Source: Odontesthes bonariensis | Lineage: Eukaryota; Chordata; Actinopteri; Atheriniformes; Atherinopsidae | DNA: 64,000 bases | NCBI RefSeq assembly: GCF_027942865.1 | Contig: NC_134510.1 | Location: 18,159,209-18,223,208 of the forward strand | Reading direction: 5' to 3' | Shown here: positions 53,201-59,455 of the stretch, piece by piece | Layout: each line of letters starts with the position of its first letter | How positions within the stretch are numbered: position 1 is the first letter of the stretch | Translations under genes and position numbers: made by a program | Notes under the pieces: model-generated | Told to the model about the DNA's origin: nothing | What the model saw: the letters and a program-made list of their open reading frames with translations, nothing else | Database searches by the model: none

Positions 53201-55554
53201 TATTATTAGAATTAGCATTGCATCCTGAAAGGCAACGATAATTCCCAAGTGTGTCCACTGAAGCACACTATTTCATAAAAAACAAAGAAAAGGAAACACA
53301 ATACACTCAAAGTCATAACAATATTCTAAGTACTATAACAGACTATCACGGTGATAACACATGGAACATAATGCATGCCTATTGAAGTTTCATCTTCTGT
53401 AGGCTCATCAGCTATTATGTAAGTAATGGGTGAGAATGCTGATCATTGATGACAGTGCTGCTCTTCCTGCTCTTGACGGGGGCATTGTTTCCTTCTCCAC
53501 TTTCATCGTTGTAGTGTAGTTAGCGGAATTATCTATGTTCTGATCTTGAGCCACAGGTTAGGTGCTTGCATTTATTTGCATTTTGCGGGGGGGTTTTTTT
53601 CTTTTGTTTTTTTTTTTCCACTAAAAATAATTCATAAACTTGTGACTTGAGTTGCAGGTTTAGCTTTAGTTAAAGGACAGATCGCATTTCTTTTTTTTAT
53701 TTTGAAAAAATTCAAGTCATTTTTTAAATTATTTAGTTTAAATACATATTTACTAAAGGCCCTGTCACACTGTTGCGTATGAGAGAAGCGTATGAGTTGC
53801 GTATGAAAATTAATCATACGCACGAAAAGTCCTTGAAAATAAAGAATGACTAGCGTATGAGTAGCATATGAACTGCGCATGCCCAGCGTACGTTTCAACG
53901 CGCCTATTGAGAATGAGGAGTCACGTGACTCCGGTCGGCCGGTCGGCCATGTTGGTAGAAGACGCTATTGGTTGCCAGGGGCAACGCCATTAACTCAGCA
54001 GCCTTTCCACATTGCTCCATTATTGCAGTAGACGACACGCTATCAACATCTCTCGAGACATTCATCTCGATCATGCCTCCCAAGAAGCAATCGTCGTTTG
54101 CCCGTGCCCTGGGCCAAGGAAAAGGCAAAAAAACACAAGAATCATTCTCACCCAAACCTGCTGAAATGCCTGATGCACCTGCGGCTGATGAGTTACATAC
54201 TTCTGAGCGATCAAGATCCCCAACTCCTCCTCCTGACCGCTCCCGTGAATCGTCGCCCGTCTGCCGCCGGCTATAAATACGCTAGCTGTACGGTACACCT
54301 TCATGCCAACATATGGCAATTTATGTCCAGCGTTCTCGACCTATCAGTAACGTACCTATATCGTACCTCTAGCGTATTCAGCGTATGCTTAGCGTATTAA
54401 CCATACGCACAAAAGTTTTGAGCATGTTCAAAAATTTATTTCTGCCTCAGCGTATGCCAATGTATGCCAACGTATGCCAGCGTGCTTGAAACGTATACAA
54501 CCTATGCCTAACGTTCCCCTGGCGTATGTCAGCGTATACCAGCGTATGAGTGATAATTTTCATACGCTAGTGCCATACGCAACAGTGTGACAGGGCCATA
54601 ATGTCCAGCATGTTCTATTGTTTAAAAATAAAAGACTGTTCAATGGAAAAGTTTTTTATTTTTATTGTATTTAAATACAGGCATTCAAAATACACGTTTT
54701 AGAGCTGTAATCATAAAACTATGATATTTTTGCCTACGGTTATCATACCGTCAGAATCTCATACCGGCCCATGCCTATTTGCACTGTATCTCACTCATTC
54801 TGTGGCACGGATCAGCCTTTTCTTATGGGGTTTCTATCGGTGCAACTGACGTGTCCTGGTTGCGTGGGAAGCATATTTTTAATCAGATTGAGTTATTGTG
54901 ACATTTTCAGTCGAACTGCTTTATACGTTTTATCAGTTGACCACCTTCTGCCAGCCTTTCCTCACGTTTTCTGTTCTCCAGATGTTTGAGGCAGAGGAGG
55001 ATGGTGCCATCACAGAGAGGGAGTTGGCAGTTATACTGAAGACAGCTTTAGGAGTGACTCACCTTAACGTGTCACGTCTGTTTACCGCCATTGACGCTGA
55101 TGACACAGGGAAGATTACATTTGGTAAGACCAATGAAACCACAGTTTGAGGTTTTTCTCTTTTAGAAAAAAAAACTTTGCAGGGTCATCTAAGTGGAAGT
55201 CATGTTGTTACAGGCGCTCAACAGCCAAGCCTTCTTTATTCTGCCGTGCAAAGTGCAATCTGTGTCTCGGCATCGTGCGTTTCACGTTACCTTTGTCTCT
55301 GGCACCCCCCTGTGGTCTTTTCAGACAAGTTCAGAGGCTTGGTGGAGGAGAACCCAGACTTTGCAGAGGACTATCTACACACGGAAAACACAGGCCTTCA
55401 GAGTGGACCCTGCCATGGTCACCAAACACAGCCCAGCCTGTCCACCCTGAACCTGCGAGGCACTGCCACCAGCAAAGCAGCCAACGGCATCTGTCCTGAC
55501 TTCAGCCCCAGAGACCACGACGGCACAATAGATGCACTCAAGAAACACAATTAA
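34097..55554 (+). CDS. lpcat1: lysophosphatidylcholine acyltransferase 1, 14 coding exons, complete
   Basis: Join 34097-34219, 43865-44004, 44418-44632, 47343-47455, 47678-47738, 48056-48114, 50079-50113, 50484-50538, 50747-50829, 51162-51287, 51866-52019, 52362-52460, 54982-55123, 55325-55554. The sum is 1635 nt, 544 residues plus TAA; every intron is GT-AG and every phase joins. The family enzyme transfers acyl groups from acyl-CoA to lysophosphatidylcholine in the Lands remodelling cycle at the ER and lipid droplets, and also makes PAF from lyso-PAF. Visible are a hydrophobic segment (about 44-73), HSSYFD at 130-135 (HXXXXD catalytic motif), EGTC at 203-206, PVQPVV at 225-230, EF-hand-like loops at 387-398, 424-435 and 459-470, and C-terminal KKHN (KKXX retrieval). 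LPCAT1 is preferred over LPCAT2 because of the MRL start, the AIPVTMTMSS stretch after HXXXXD and the tail. Human LPCAT1 is 534 residues. Confidence 0.96.
35720..35805. repeat. 86-bp duplicated segment, copy A (intron 1)
   Basis: The segment matches 41751-41836 in direct orientation with a single mismatch (T at 35786 versus C at 41817). No obvious terminal repeats bound it. Flanking sequences differ completely. Confidence 0.85.
36231..36310. repeat. (TG)n microsatellite, about 80 bp
   Basis: A perfect TG run of over 60 bp ends in TATG-interrupted units. It lies in lpcat1 intron 1. Confidence 0.97.
37919..38518. mobile_element. Kolobok-like non-autonomous element, copy 1 (intron 1)
   Basis: Inverted repeats AGCTGCAGTCTGCAA (37919) and TTGCAGACTGCAGCT (ending 38518) are flanked by TTAA on both sides (37915-37918 and 38519-38522). 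The identity extends outwards as TTTTAAA/TTTAAAA. TTAA duplication with purine-starting ends fits the Kolobok superfamily. There is no transposase. It contains TGATTGACAG at 38294-38303. Confidence 0.65.
38967..38992. repeat. poly-T tract (intron 1)
   Basis: About 26 consecutive T follow GCCCTC. It may be the A-tail of an antisense retroelement, but no body is recognised on either side. Confidence 0.8.
41144..41559. mobile_element. Kolobok-like non-autonomous element, copy 2 (intron 1)
   Basis: The ends AGCGGCAGTCGGCAA (41144) and TTGCCGACTGCAGCT (ending 41559) are flanked by TTAA (41140-41143 and 41560-41563). The ends and internal segments match copy 1 in the opposite orientation: AACCAATCA near 41308 and CCTGTCAATCAC at about 41336 correspond to the complement of 38294-38335 in copy 1. 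It lacks about 185 bp relative to copy 1. Confidence 0.65.
41751..41836. repeat. 86-bp duplicated segment, copy B (intron 1)
   Basis: This is the direct copy of 35720-35805, offset exactly 6031 bp. It lies about 190 bp after Kolobok-like copy 2. It includes the palindrome-rich ACACGCTGCGCACGAG section. Confidence 0.85.
41935..42122. repeat. LINE 3'-tail-like sequence (intron 1)
   Basis: TTGGATTTGGTTGGATTG, then TTGAAGTGCCTTTTGAGATG, and CGCTATATGAATAAAATCCA followed by an AATTGAAT repeat, is the 3' end pattern seen on fish non-LTR elements. No reverse transcriptase is present, so the copy is heavily 5'-truncated. Confidence 0.5.
42610..42622. repeat. G13 homopolymer (intron 1)
   Basis: Thirteen consecutive G follow AAAAAGCTT. 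No other structure is seen around it. Confidence 0.9.
43865..44004 (+). CDS. lpcat1: lpcat1 coding exon 2 (residues 42-88), membrane segment
   Basis: The acceptor is cccacag before 43865 and the donor is gtgggt at 44005. The exon encodes a strongly hydrophobic run (LFPIRLLIAAFMMLLAWPF and onward) that is the predicted membrane anchor of the LPCAT family, followed by a polar linker ending CLWR. Arg 88 is split 2+1 with the next exon. Confidence 0.95.
44418..44632 (+). CDS. lpcat1: lpcat1 coding exon 3 (residues 89-160), HXXXXD motif
   Basis: The acceptor is tttacag and the donor is gtaagt at 44633. The exon encodes the start of the acyltransferase domain, including MWFAGGFH (residues 101-108) and LTLAPHSSYFDAIPV. 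His 130 and Asp 135 form the HXXXXD catalytic motif shared by glycerophospholipid acyltransferases. Thr 160 is split 1+2 with exon 4. Confidence 0.97.
44797..45366. mobile_element. possible short inverted-repeat element (intron 3)
   Basis: GAGCTGGGCGGTATGG at 44797 and CACCCAGCTC ending 45366 form short inverted ends. GGGCGGTAT-type ends recall hAT elements, but flanking 8-mers do not match clearly. It contains the LINE-like tail. Weak call. Confidence 0.25.
45150..45238. repeat. LINE 3'-tail-like sequence (intron 3)
   Basis: CTACTTGGCAATAAACTTGA followed by a (TTCTGA)n-type tail is the typical 3' end of fish L2/Rex-type LINEs. Only the tail is recognisable. Confidence 0.5.
45837..45874. repeat. 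perfect 17-bp-arm hairpin with 4-nt loop (intron 3)
   Basis: TGTATAGCATCATTCTG (45837-45853) is followed by ACAA and its exact complement (45858-45874). TTCTGTTGT occurs on both sides. It is too short for a standard pre-microRNA. Confidence 0.9.
47224..47254. repeat. poly-T tract near the 3' splice site of intron 3
   Basis: Thirty-one consecutive T are preceded by TTTTC units and end 88 bp before exon 4. It could extend the polypyrimidine tract. Confidence 0.9.
47343..47455 (+). CDS. lpcat1: lpcat1 coding exon 4 (residues 161-197)
   Basis: The acceptor is gcattatag and the donor is gtaagt. The exon encodes YIRPVFVSRSDQNSRKKT, the family's second conserved block, thought to bind the acyl acceptor; Arg 172 sits in FVSR. 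It ends in phase 0 at GEWPQ. A long poly-T lies about 90 bp upstream in the intron. Confidence 0.96.
47678..47738 (+). CDS. lpcat1: lpcat1 coding exon 5 (residues 198-218), EGTC motif
   Basis: This 61-nt exon has acceptor cctgcag and donor gtagct. It encodes IMIFPEGTCTNRSCLITFKP; Glu 203-Gly 204-Thr 205 form the EGT block of the lysophospholipid acyltransferase family. Gly 218 is split 1+2. Confidence 0.96.
48056..48114 (+). CDS. lpcat1: lpcat1 coding exon 6 (residues 219-237)
   Basis: The acceptor is cttgtag and the donor is gtaaga. With the split Gly 218 the exon reads GAFIPAVPVQPVVIRYPNRL, the fourth conserved acyltransferase block. It ends in phase 0. Confidence 0.96.
48115..50078 (+). 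other. lpcat1: lpcat1 intron 6 (2.0 kb)
   Basis: The intron is mostly featureless AT-rich DNA. Its last 200 bp contain a coding-like open frame at 49902-50054, listed separately. No transposon ends are recognised. Confidence 0.8.
49902..50054 (+). other. coding-like open frame in intron 6, unrecognised
   Basis: A frame open from 49902 to TGA 50052-50054 encodes GEVISALIPSGKPMPSF followed by VLDMAEEMGIPLYKLKTAVD and a short acidic end. Composition and periodicity look protein-like, unlike surrounding intron DNA. It cannot be an lpcat1 alternative exon in the phase left by exon 6: the nearby acceptors at 49920 and 49926 give early stops. I infer a decayed transposon or retrocopy fragment, family unknown. 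Confidence 0.3.
50079..50113 (+). CDS. lpcat1: lpcat1 coding exon 7 (residues 238-249), 35-nt microexon
   Basis: This is a short exon of 35 nt with acceptor tttgcag and donor gtaagt. It encodes DTITWTWQGPG plus two bases of Ala 249. The peptide is nearly invariant in LPCAT1, so the exon is secure despite its length. Confidence 0.94.
50484..50538 (+). CDS. lpcat1: lpcat1 coding exon 8 (residues 250-267)
   Basis: The acceptor is gttacccag and the donor is gtaagt. The exon encodes FEILWLTLCQLHNEFVVE, a hydrophobic helix of the acyltransferase domain. It completes the split Ala 249 and ends in phase 0. Confidence 0.95.
50747..50829 (+). CDS. lpcat1: lpcat1 coding exon 9 (residues 268-295)
   Basis: The acceptor is tccacag and the donor is gtaagt. 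The exon encodes FLPIYTPSEEEKKNPALF and onward to IMAK. Lys 295 is split 2+1 with exon 10. Confidence 0.95.
51162..51287 (+). CDS. lpcat1: lpcat1 coding exon 10 (residues 296-337)
   Basis: The acceptor is gcgctcag and the donor is gtgagt. The exon encodes ALGVPITDYSFEDCQLAMAE followed by GQLRLPVDTCLLEFAKL, the link between the acyltransferase and EF-hand regions. Gly 337 is split 2+1. Confidence 0.95.
51866..52019 (+). CDS. lpcat1: lpcat1 coding exon 11 (residues 338-388)
   Basis: The acceptor is gtggcag and the donor is gtaaaa. The exon encodes a charged helical region, then FLDVPVSDMLRDMFALFDE. Asp 387 and Glu 388 begin the first EF-hand loop, so the loop is interrupted by an intron. It ends in phase 0. 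Confidence 0.94.
52362..52460 (+). CDS. lpcat1: lpcat1 coding exon 12 (residues 389-421), EF-hand 1
   Basis: The acceptor is cttccag and the donor is gtacgt. The exon encodes HEDNSMDIREYVIALSVVCR and continues to LAFK. The loop over both exons (387-398) has Asp at 1, 5 and 9 and Glu at 12, but His at position 3 and Asn at position 6, where canonical loops have Asp/Asn/Ser and Gly. Calcium affinity may be reduced. Confidence 0.94.
53004..53192 (+). pseudogene. MADF-domain-like protein fragment within the hAT element
   Basis: From ATG 53004 the frame reads MDQFESRLSEEVRYRHLYD, then ALKQHRDHVNSQNSLTEIG. This follows the MADF (Myb/SANT-like) pattern of an acidic/aromatic start, a HLYD motif and a conserved IG near the end. 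MADF proteins accompany PIF/Harbinger transposons in fish and occur as host genes. An acceptor-like ttgccaccag precedes it, and after about 45 residues the similarity stops. It is followed by AAGCGCTATATAAAA, a motif common in fish retroelement tails. It is probably a TE-derived fragment, not an lpcat1 exon. Confidence 0.45.
53758..54597. mobile_element. nested inverted-repeat element with GCGTATG subterminal array
   Basis: It is bounded by 24-bp perfect inverted repeats (53758-53781 begins GGCCCTGTCACACTG; 54574-54597 is its exact complement). Twelve exact copies of GCGTATG or CATACGC lie in the outer parts: five in the first 110 bp and seven in the last 240 bp. Arrays of short subterminal motifs are typical transposase-binding sites. 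TAA occurs one base outside each end (53754-53756, 54599-54601), which fits a PIF/Harbinger TWA target, but the superfamily is uncertain. No transposase is present, so it is non-autonomous. Confidence 0.8.
54074..54276 (+). CDS. small polar open frame inside the nested element, unknown
   Basis: A frame from ATG 54074 encodes about 67 residues beginning MPPKKQSSFARALGQGKGKK, rich in Lys, Ser and Pro and ending before TAA in CRRL. The frame is open further upstream to 53968. I recognise no domain. It may be a remnant of the parental element's protein, for example the first exon of an accessory or transposase protein, or chance. Confidence 0.2.
54982..55123 (+). CDS. lpcat1: lpcat1 coding exon 13 (residues 422-469), EF-hands 2 and 3
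   Basis: The acceptor is ttctccag and the donor is gtaaga. It encodes loop 424-435 (EAEEDGAITERE), with Glu rather than Asp at position 1. It then encodes most of loop 459-470 (starting DADDTGKITF), whose position 12 is Lys rather than Glu. Both look degenerate. Asp 469 is split 1+2. The preceding intron carries the nested transposons. Confidence 0.95.
55325..55554 (+). CDS. lpcat1: lpcat1 coding exon 14 (residues 470-544) and stop
   Basis: The acceptor is cttttcag. The exon encodes KFRGLVEENPDFAEDYLHTE, then a low-conservation tail including NGICPDFSPRD, which matches the human tail pattern. It ends ALKKHN before TAA at 55552. The KKXX form at the extreme C terminus is the ER-retrieval signal also present in human LPCAT1 (KKLD). 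Confidence 0.95.
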
Positions 55555-56297
55555 AAAGAGGTTGAAAAGTCTAGAGGGAGCAAACACGCACCTCTCCTGG
55601 TGAGAGGGTGTTGTGTGGGGTCGGTTACCTGTTAGTGACTTGTTTGCAGAGAAAGGGACTACATTTCATTTATTACAACTACAAAAATGAAAAAGTTTAC
55701 CCTTTTTATTAGTGTTGTCCATTAAATTTATGAGATTACTTTTAGCCTGTAACAGCTAATTTTATGAGAAAGTCAAATTTTTTATTTTTTTTCCTTTTTC
55801 ATAAGAATTGTCAAAATGCCAAACGGCTTTTTTTTTTTTTTTTTGGTCTTCGGATACAATGCTTGAATACTTGAAGGGCAAGCACTTATTAGGATTTCTG
55901 GGGCAAATGTTTGACTTCCTTTTGTTTCCTCTTTCCCTACAACATGGTACTGAATGTGCATGTTTTTGTCACAAGGGAAAACAAAACGCAGACGAGCCCC
56001 GGATAGCAAAGTGAACAAAATTTTTGTGAATTCAGTGTTTGATTCTCATTTATTTGTATCTTTTATCCATTTCTTCTCTTTAATGGTAGCTGCCTTTTTA
56101 AAAAAAAAAAAAGATTGGAAGTGTGGAGTGACTGTGGGCTTGTTCTACTTTGAGCAGTGCGTTGGATTAATTATGTCATGAAGGAAGGCCTGAGGGGACC
56201 AGTGACGATTGTTTGACCACTTGAAGTGTGTAGCTTCAGTTGCCACGTTTGAGGTGAACTCAGGTCTCTGCATGTCGATGGTCATAACCGCAATGAG

Positions 56298-56298
<1 letters not shown>

Positions 56299-56329
<31 letters not shown>
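56299..56329. repeat. (TG)n microsatellite in lpcat1 3' UTR
   Basis: A perfect 31-bp TG run lies about 750 bp after the stop codon, inside the inferred 3' UTR. Confidence 0.95.
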
Positions 56330-56331
<2 letters not shown>

Positions 56332-59300
56332 AGTGACATTTGATTTAGCTCAGGGTTCAGTGACAAAAATGAAAAAATTAACTCCTATGATGTCATCATT
56401 TTTGACACTCAGAGGTTATGTGCATTTGAACTCTTTTTCCTTCCTGTCTGGTCATTTGTCATTCTCCTCCAGTTTTCAGTTGAAATTTCTTTTTATGTTT
56501 TTTCTTTTTTTTTTTTCCTTTGGATTATCCAAAATTCACGCAACGTGGACCAAAAATGCATTGGGTGACTTTGTCACCTGTTACGTTTCTACTGTCCTTT
56601 GGAGTCAGTGGTGTAATGGCTTAAAGGGAACGCATCGCACCATGGGACCACTGAAAGCACATTCAGTTAGGTGGCTTTGTTGGGTCGCGTAAAGGCAAGG
56701 TCTCCGACTTCCCTTCCAGCGTTACACTGTTACAAAAGTTTTGCATCACTCCTGCCGGGTTCGTGTTCAACTCATTTGCACCTTTGAGTCTGATTGCAAG
56801 TGAGAAATATCCCCCCTCTGGTAGTATTTATACCTCATTTTTTAAGTTTGGTCACCCAGTGCGGTTTATCTTTAGGTTCTCGGGACGCAGAGATCCCTGT
56901 TGCCATGGAATGTATTTATAAGCAGAGGTGGGATGGGCCCGTGCTTTCAGTTTAGATTAAAGTGAAGGATGATTTAAGGAAAGTTTTATCTTAAATCAGG
57001 CAAATAGTGATGGTGATTATTAGTCTTTGGTGGGGTTTTTTTAATCGTTGCTTTTATGGATACAATTCTATTATATAGAATGTTTATTAACTCTCAGTAA
57101 CATTCTGTCATTTTTTTAAATAGAGAAAACATCAGACAATGCAATCAGCTGACACTATTTGACGTGTTGACAACCTTTTCTCTTTCCTTCCATCTTCAGA
57201 TTGACATAACTGCGCATTTTTCAATTGTTTGTCGACATTTTATTGGCCATTCACTCCCCTCTCTCTCACTCCAGAAACACAAATACTGTGTTGCTGCCTT
57301 TCGGAAACTTTACAGTGCTTTACATTGTAATTTTTTTTTTCTTAAACTAAACGATTATGATTATTTAAGGGAATACCTCTCCTGAGCAGATGAAGTGATG
57401 CACATTGAAATCTGATTCTTTACCTTTATCCATCTCATTCGTGAGCATGCATTCTGTGTGTGTCCCCTCACTTCGGCTTTTAGTGAAGCAATATTCCCCA
57501 TCCTTTAAGCCTTCTCAAGATGAATGCTTTGAAGAGTTCCAATATGTATTTTGAATATTCCAAATGCGGGACATTTTGTGAATTTTTGATATACGTATCT
57601 GAATGATTTTTATTTTCACTGCCATGACAAAGATCTGTGATCTTCTCTGCTCCGCAGATTGTATCGTTGGTGACAAATGAGCCACATTTTTCTTCCCTTT
57701 TGTATAATCCTGCAGTTGTTTTTGTGCTGTATTCCTCCTAGACAGTGTAAAGTTTTTCTTGTTATATTATTACTATTATCGCTGAGTTGACTGCTTCGAA
57801 AACAAAAATGCAGATTTCATATGAAAACCAATAGCCTTGATAGCCTCTATAGAGTTTTTATGCTTCACAAAGAGAATGTACAGACAATCTTGTCGCTATC
57901 AGACGCTCCTGACAGCTCTGATCTCCGGTGGACATTTTCCTAAGAAATCATTGTTATCAAATGTTTGCTTTCTTATCTCTTTCAAACTCCTTTTTTATTT
58001 TTATTTTTTTAAGTTTGATGCGTGCAGATTGAACTAAGCAAAGTGTGTGTGTTAGTGAGCCAGGCCCTGAGGTGAGATGCCACCACATGACGGGCGGGAT
58101 CACACAAACGCTCCAGACTGCACACACATATAGATTAACATTTTACATGTTATTTGACAATCTTTTAGCATTTTCTTCTTAATACTTTTTCCTTCACAAC
58201 TATGTATGTATGTATTTGTGCTTGCACTTTAGATGCTTCTTTTTTTTTCTTTTTTTTTTGTTAAATCTTTTAAATAAATGTCACATTGCTGTGAAGAGTG
58301 TTAAGTTTGTAGGTTACAGTACTGTAACGGTCACTCTTGTCACTGAGTAGGTTTTTGCATTCTTATACTTTTCAACAATAATGGGAGCACAGAGGAAATC
58401 GGGGATCAGAAAAGTAATCTGTCCCTTTCCCCACCTTTTTCCTTTGGTTGGTTAAACCTCTGCTTTGTCTCAGGATCGTGGAAAGTTCGTAGCTTGAACA
58501 TGAATTTGTGAACTCGTAGGACTTGGCATCGTCAATGTAAAGATTTGAATGACTTGAACATGTTTGCACCGTGAAATAGATAAGTATTAAATGTACTCCT
58601 TATTGATGTGATTTTTACACCACATGGTTAATAATACAGCTCACTGTATCTATGAGGGAAAGCCAACTGTTCTTTTGTACTTGGAAGGGAAATCCGATAA
58701 CAAATTGCAATGAAAGCGGAATCAATTCTATGAGAGCTGACCCAAAAATGTAACTTATTTTGCTACAGTAACCCCCTCCATGCATTTTTTTTTTTTTTTT
58801 TTTTGTAATTGAATGCTCCCTTAAACTTGTATCAGCAAGTAAAAAAATATATACTTTCATGCATTTTCAGTATTTACAATGTTTAGATTGGATGATTATG
58901 CTGTTCATTTCATTTAAATTTTGTTTCACTCACCTTTATTTCAAATGCCTCCATAGAATTGGGTTTTTTATTTGTTTTTTTTCTAAACTTGATATCCATC
59001 TGAGAAGATATAAACCTGTATTTATGCTATTGCTGCCTGCCTGTTACCATTTGTACAGCAGTGAGCCTAAGACGAAAGACTTGTGTACTCTGACAGGGCG
59101 ATATTGTCTTTCTGATGGCTCGTTGTGTGTGAACCCAGAAACAGAACTGTATTTTTTCTGTAGCTTTACTTCCTGTCTTTTTCTATATTGAACAGGTTTT
59201 ATTTTATTAATGCATTTTGATGATGAAGAGTCATTGCTGCAAGCTACTTGGAATTTTGTGCAGGACTGCTATGATGTAACTTGTAAATGTGACTCTTGGA

Positions 59301-59435
59301 TGGAATTAAAGAAGAAACGTTACCACGCTGCTGCGTCGGTGTCACAATTGGGAAATGTGTGCATTTGTTTGCAAGATGGGTGCATAAAAAAAACAGTTTT
59401 ATATGACTGTGTGGTATTAGAAGCTCTAATGGGGC

Positions 59436-59441
59436 AATAAA
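59436..59441 (+). terminator. lpcat1: distal poly(A) signal AATAAA
   Basis: This is a canonical hexamer about 3.9 kb after the stop codon, in GGGGCAATAAAACATTAG context. It is the last strong signal before sequence of a different texture. An alternative upstream signal is at 58273-58278. Confidence 0.4.
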
Positions 59442-59455
59442 ACATTAGAAACCAC

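Larger units (their letters stand above)
52645..54777. mobile_element. hAT-superfamily element in lpcat1 intron 12
   Basis: The ends are 15-bp perfect inverted repeats: TAGGCATGGGCCGGT at 52645-52659 and its complement at 54763-54777. They are flanked by a perfect 8-bp direct repeat TTTGCACT at 52637-52644 and 54778-54785. An 8-bp target duplication defines hAT insertions. Inside are a GC-rich left part with a short frame beginning MMAEGGEP near 52894, a MADF-like frame at 53004-53192, and the nested element 53758-54597. No intact hAT transposase is visible, so it cannot move by itself. Confidence 0.85.
52461..54981 (+). other. lpcat1: lpcat1 intron 12 (2.5 kb), mostly transposon
   Basis: About 85% of this intron is the hAT element 52645-54777 with its nested insert. 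Removing the element and one target copy would leave an ancestral intron of roughly 380 bp, in line with neighbouring introns 9 to 11. Confidence 0.85.
55555..59455 (+). other. lpcat1: probable lpcat1 3' UTR
   Basis: About 3.9 kb of T-rich, gene-free sequence follows the stop. Poly(A) signals are ATTAAA at 55721, AATAAA at 58273-58278 and AATAAA at 59436-59441; the last is the likely distal end. A (TG)n run lies at 56299-56329. No transposon ends are recognised. The length is inferred from the signals, not from transcript data. Confidence 0.45.

Noticed and set aside
34097..55554. Assignment of the gene to lpcat2
   Set aside because: The MRL start, the sequence around HSSYFD and the tail agree with LPCAT1, although the 544-residue length equals that of human LPCAT2.
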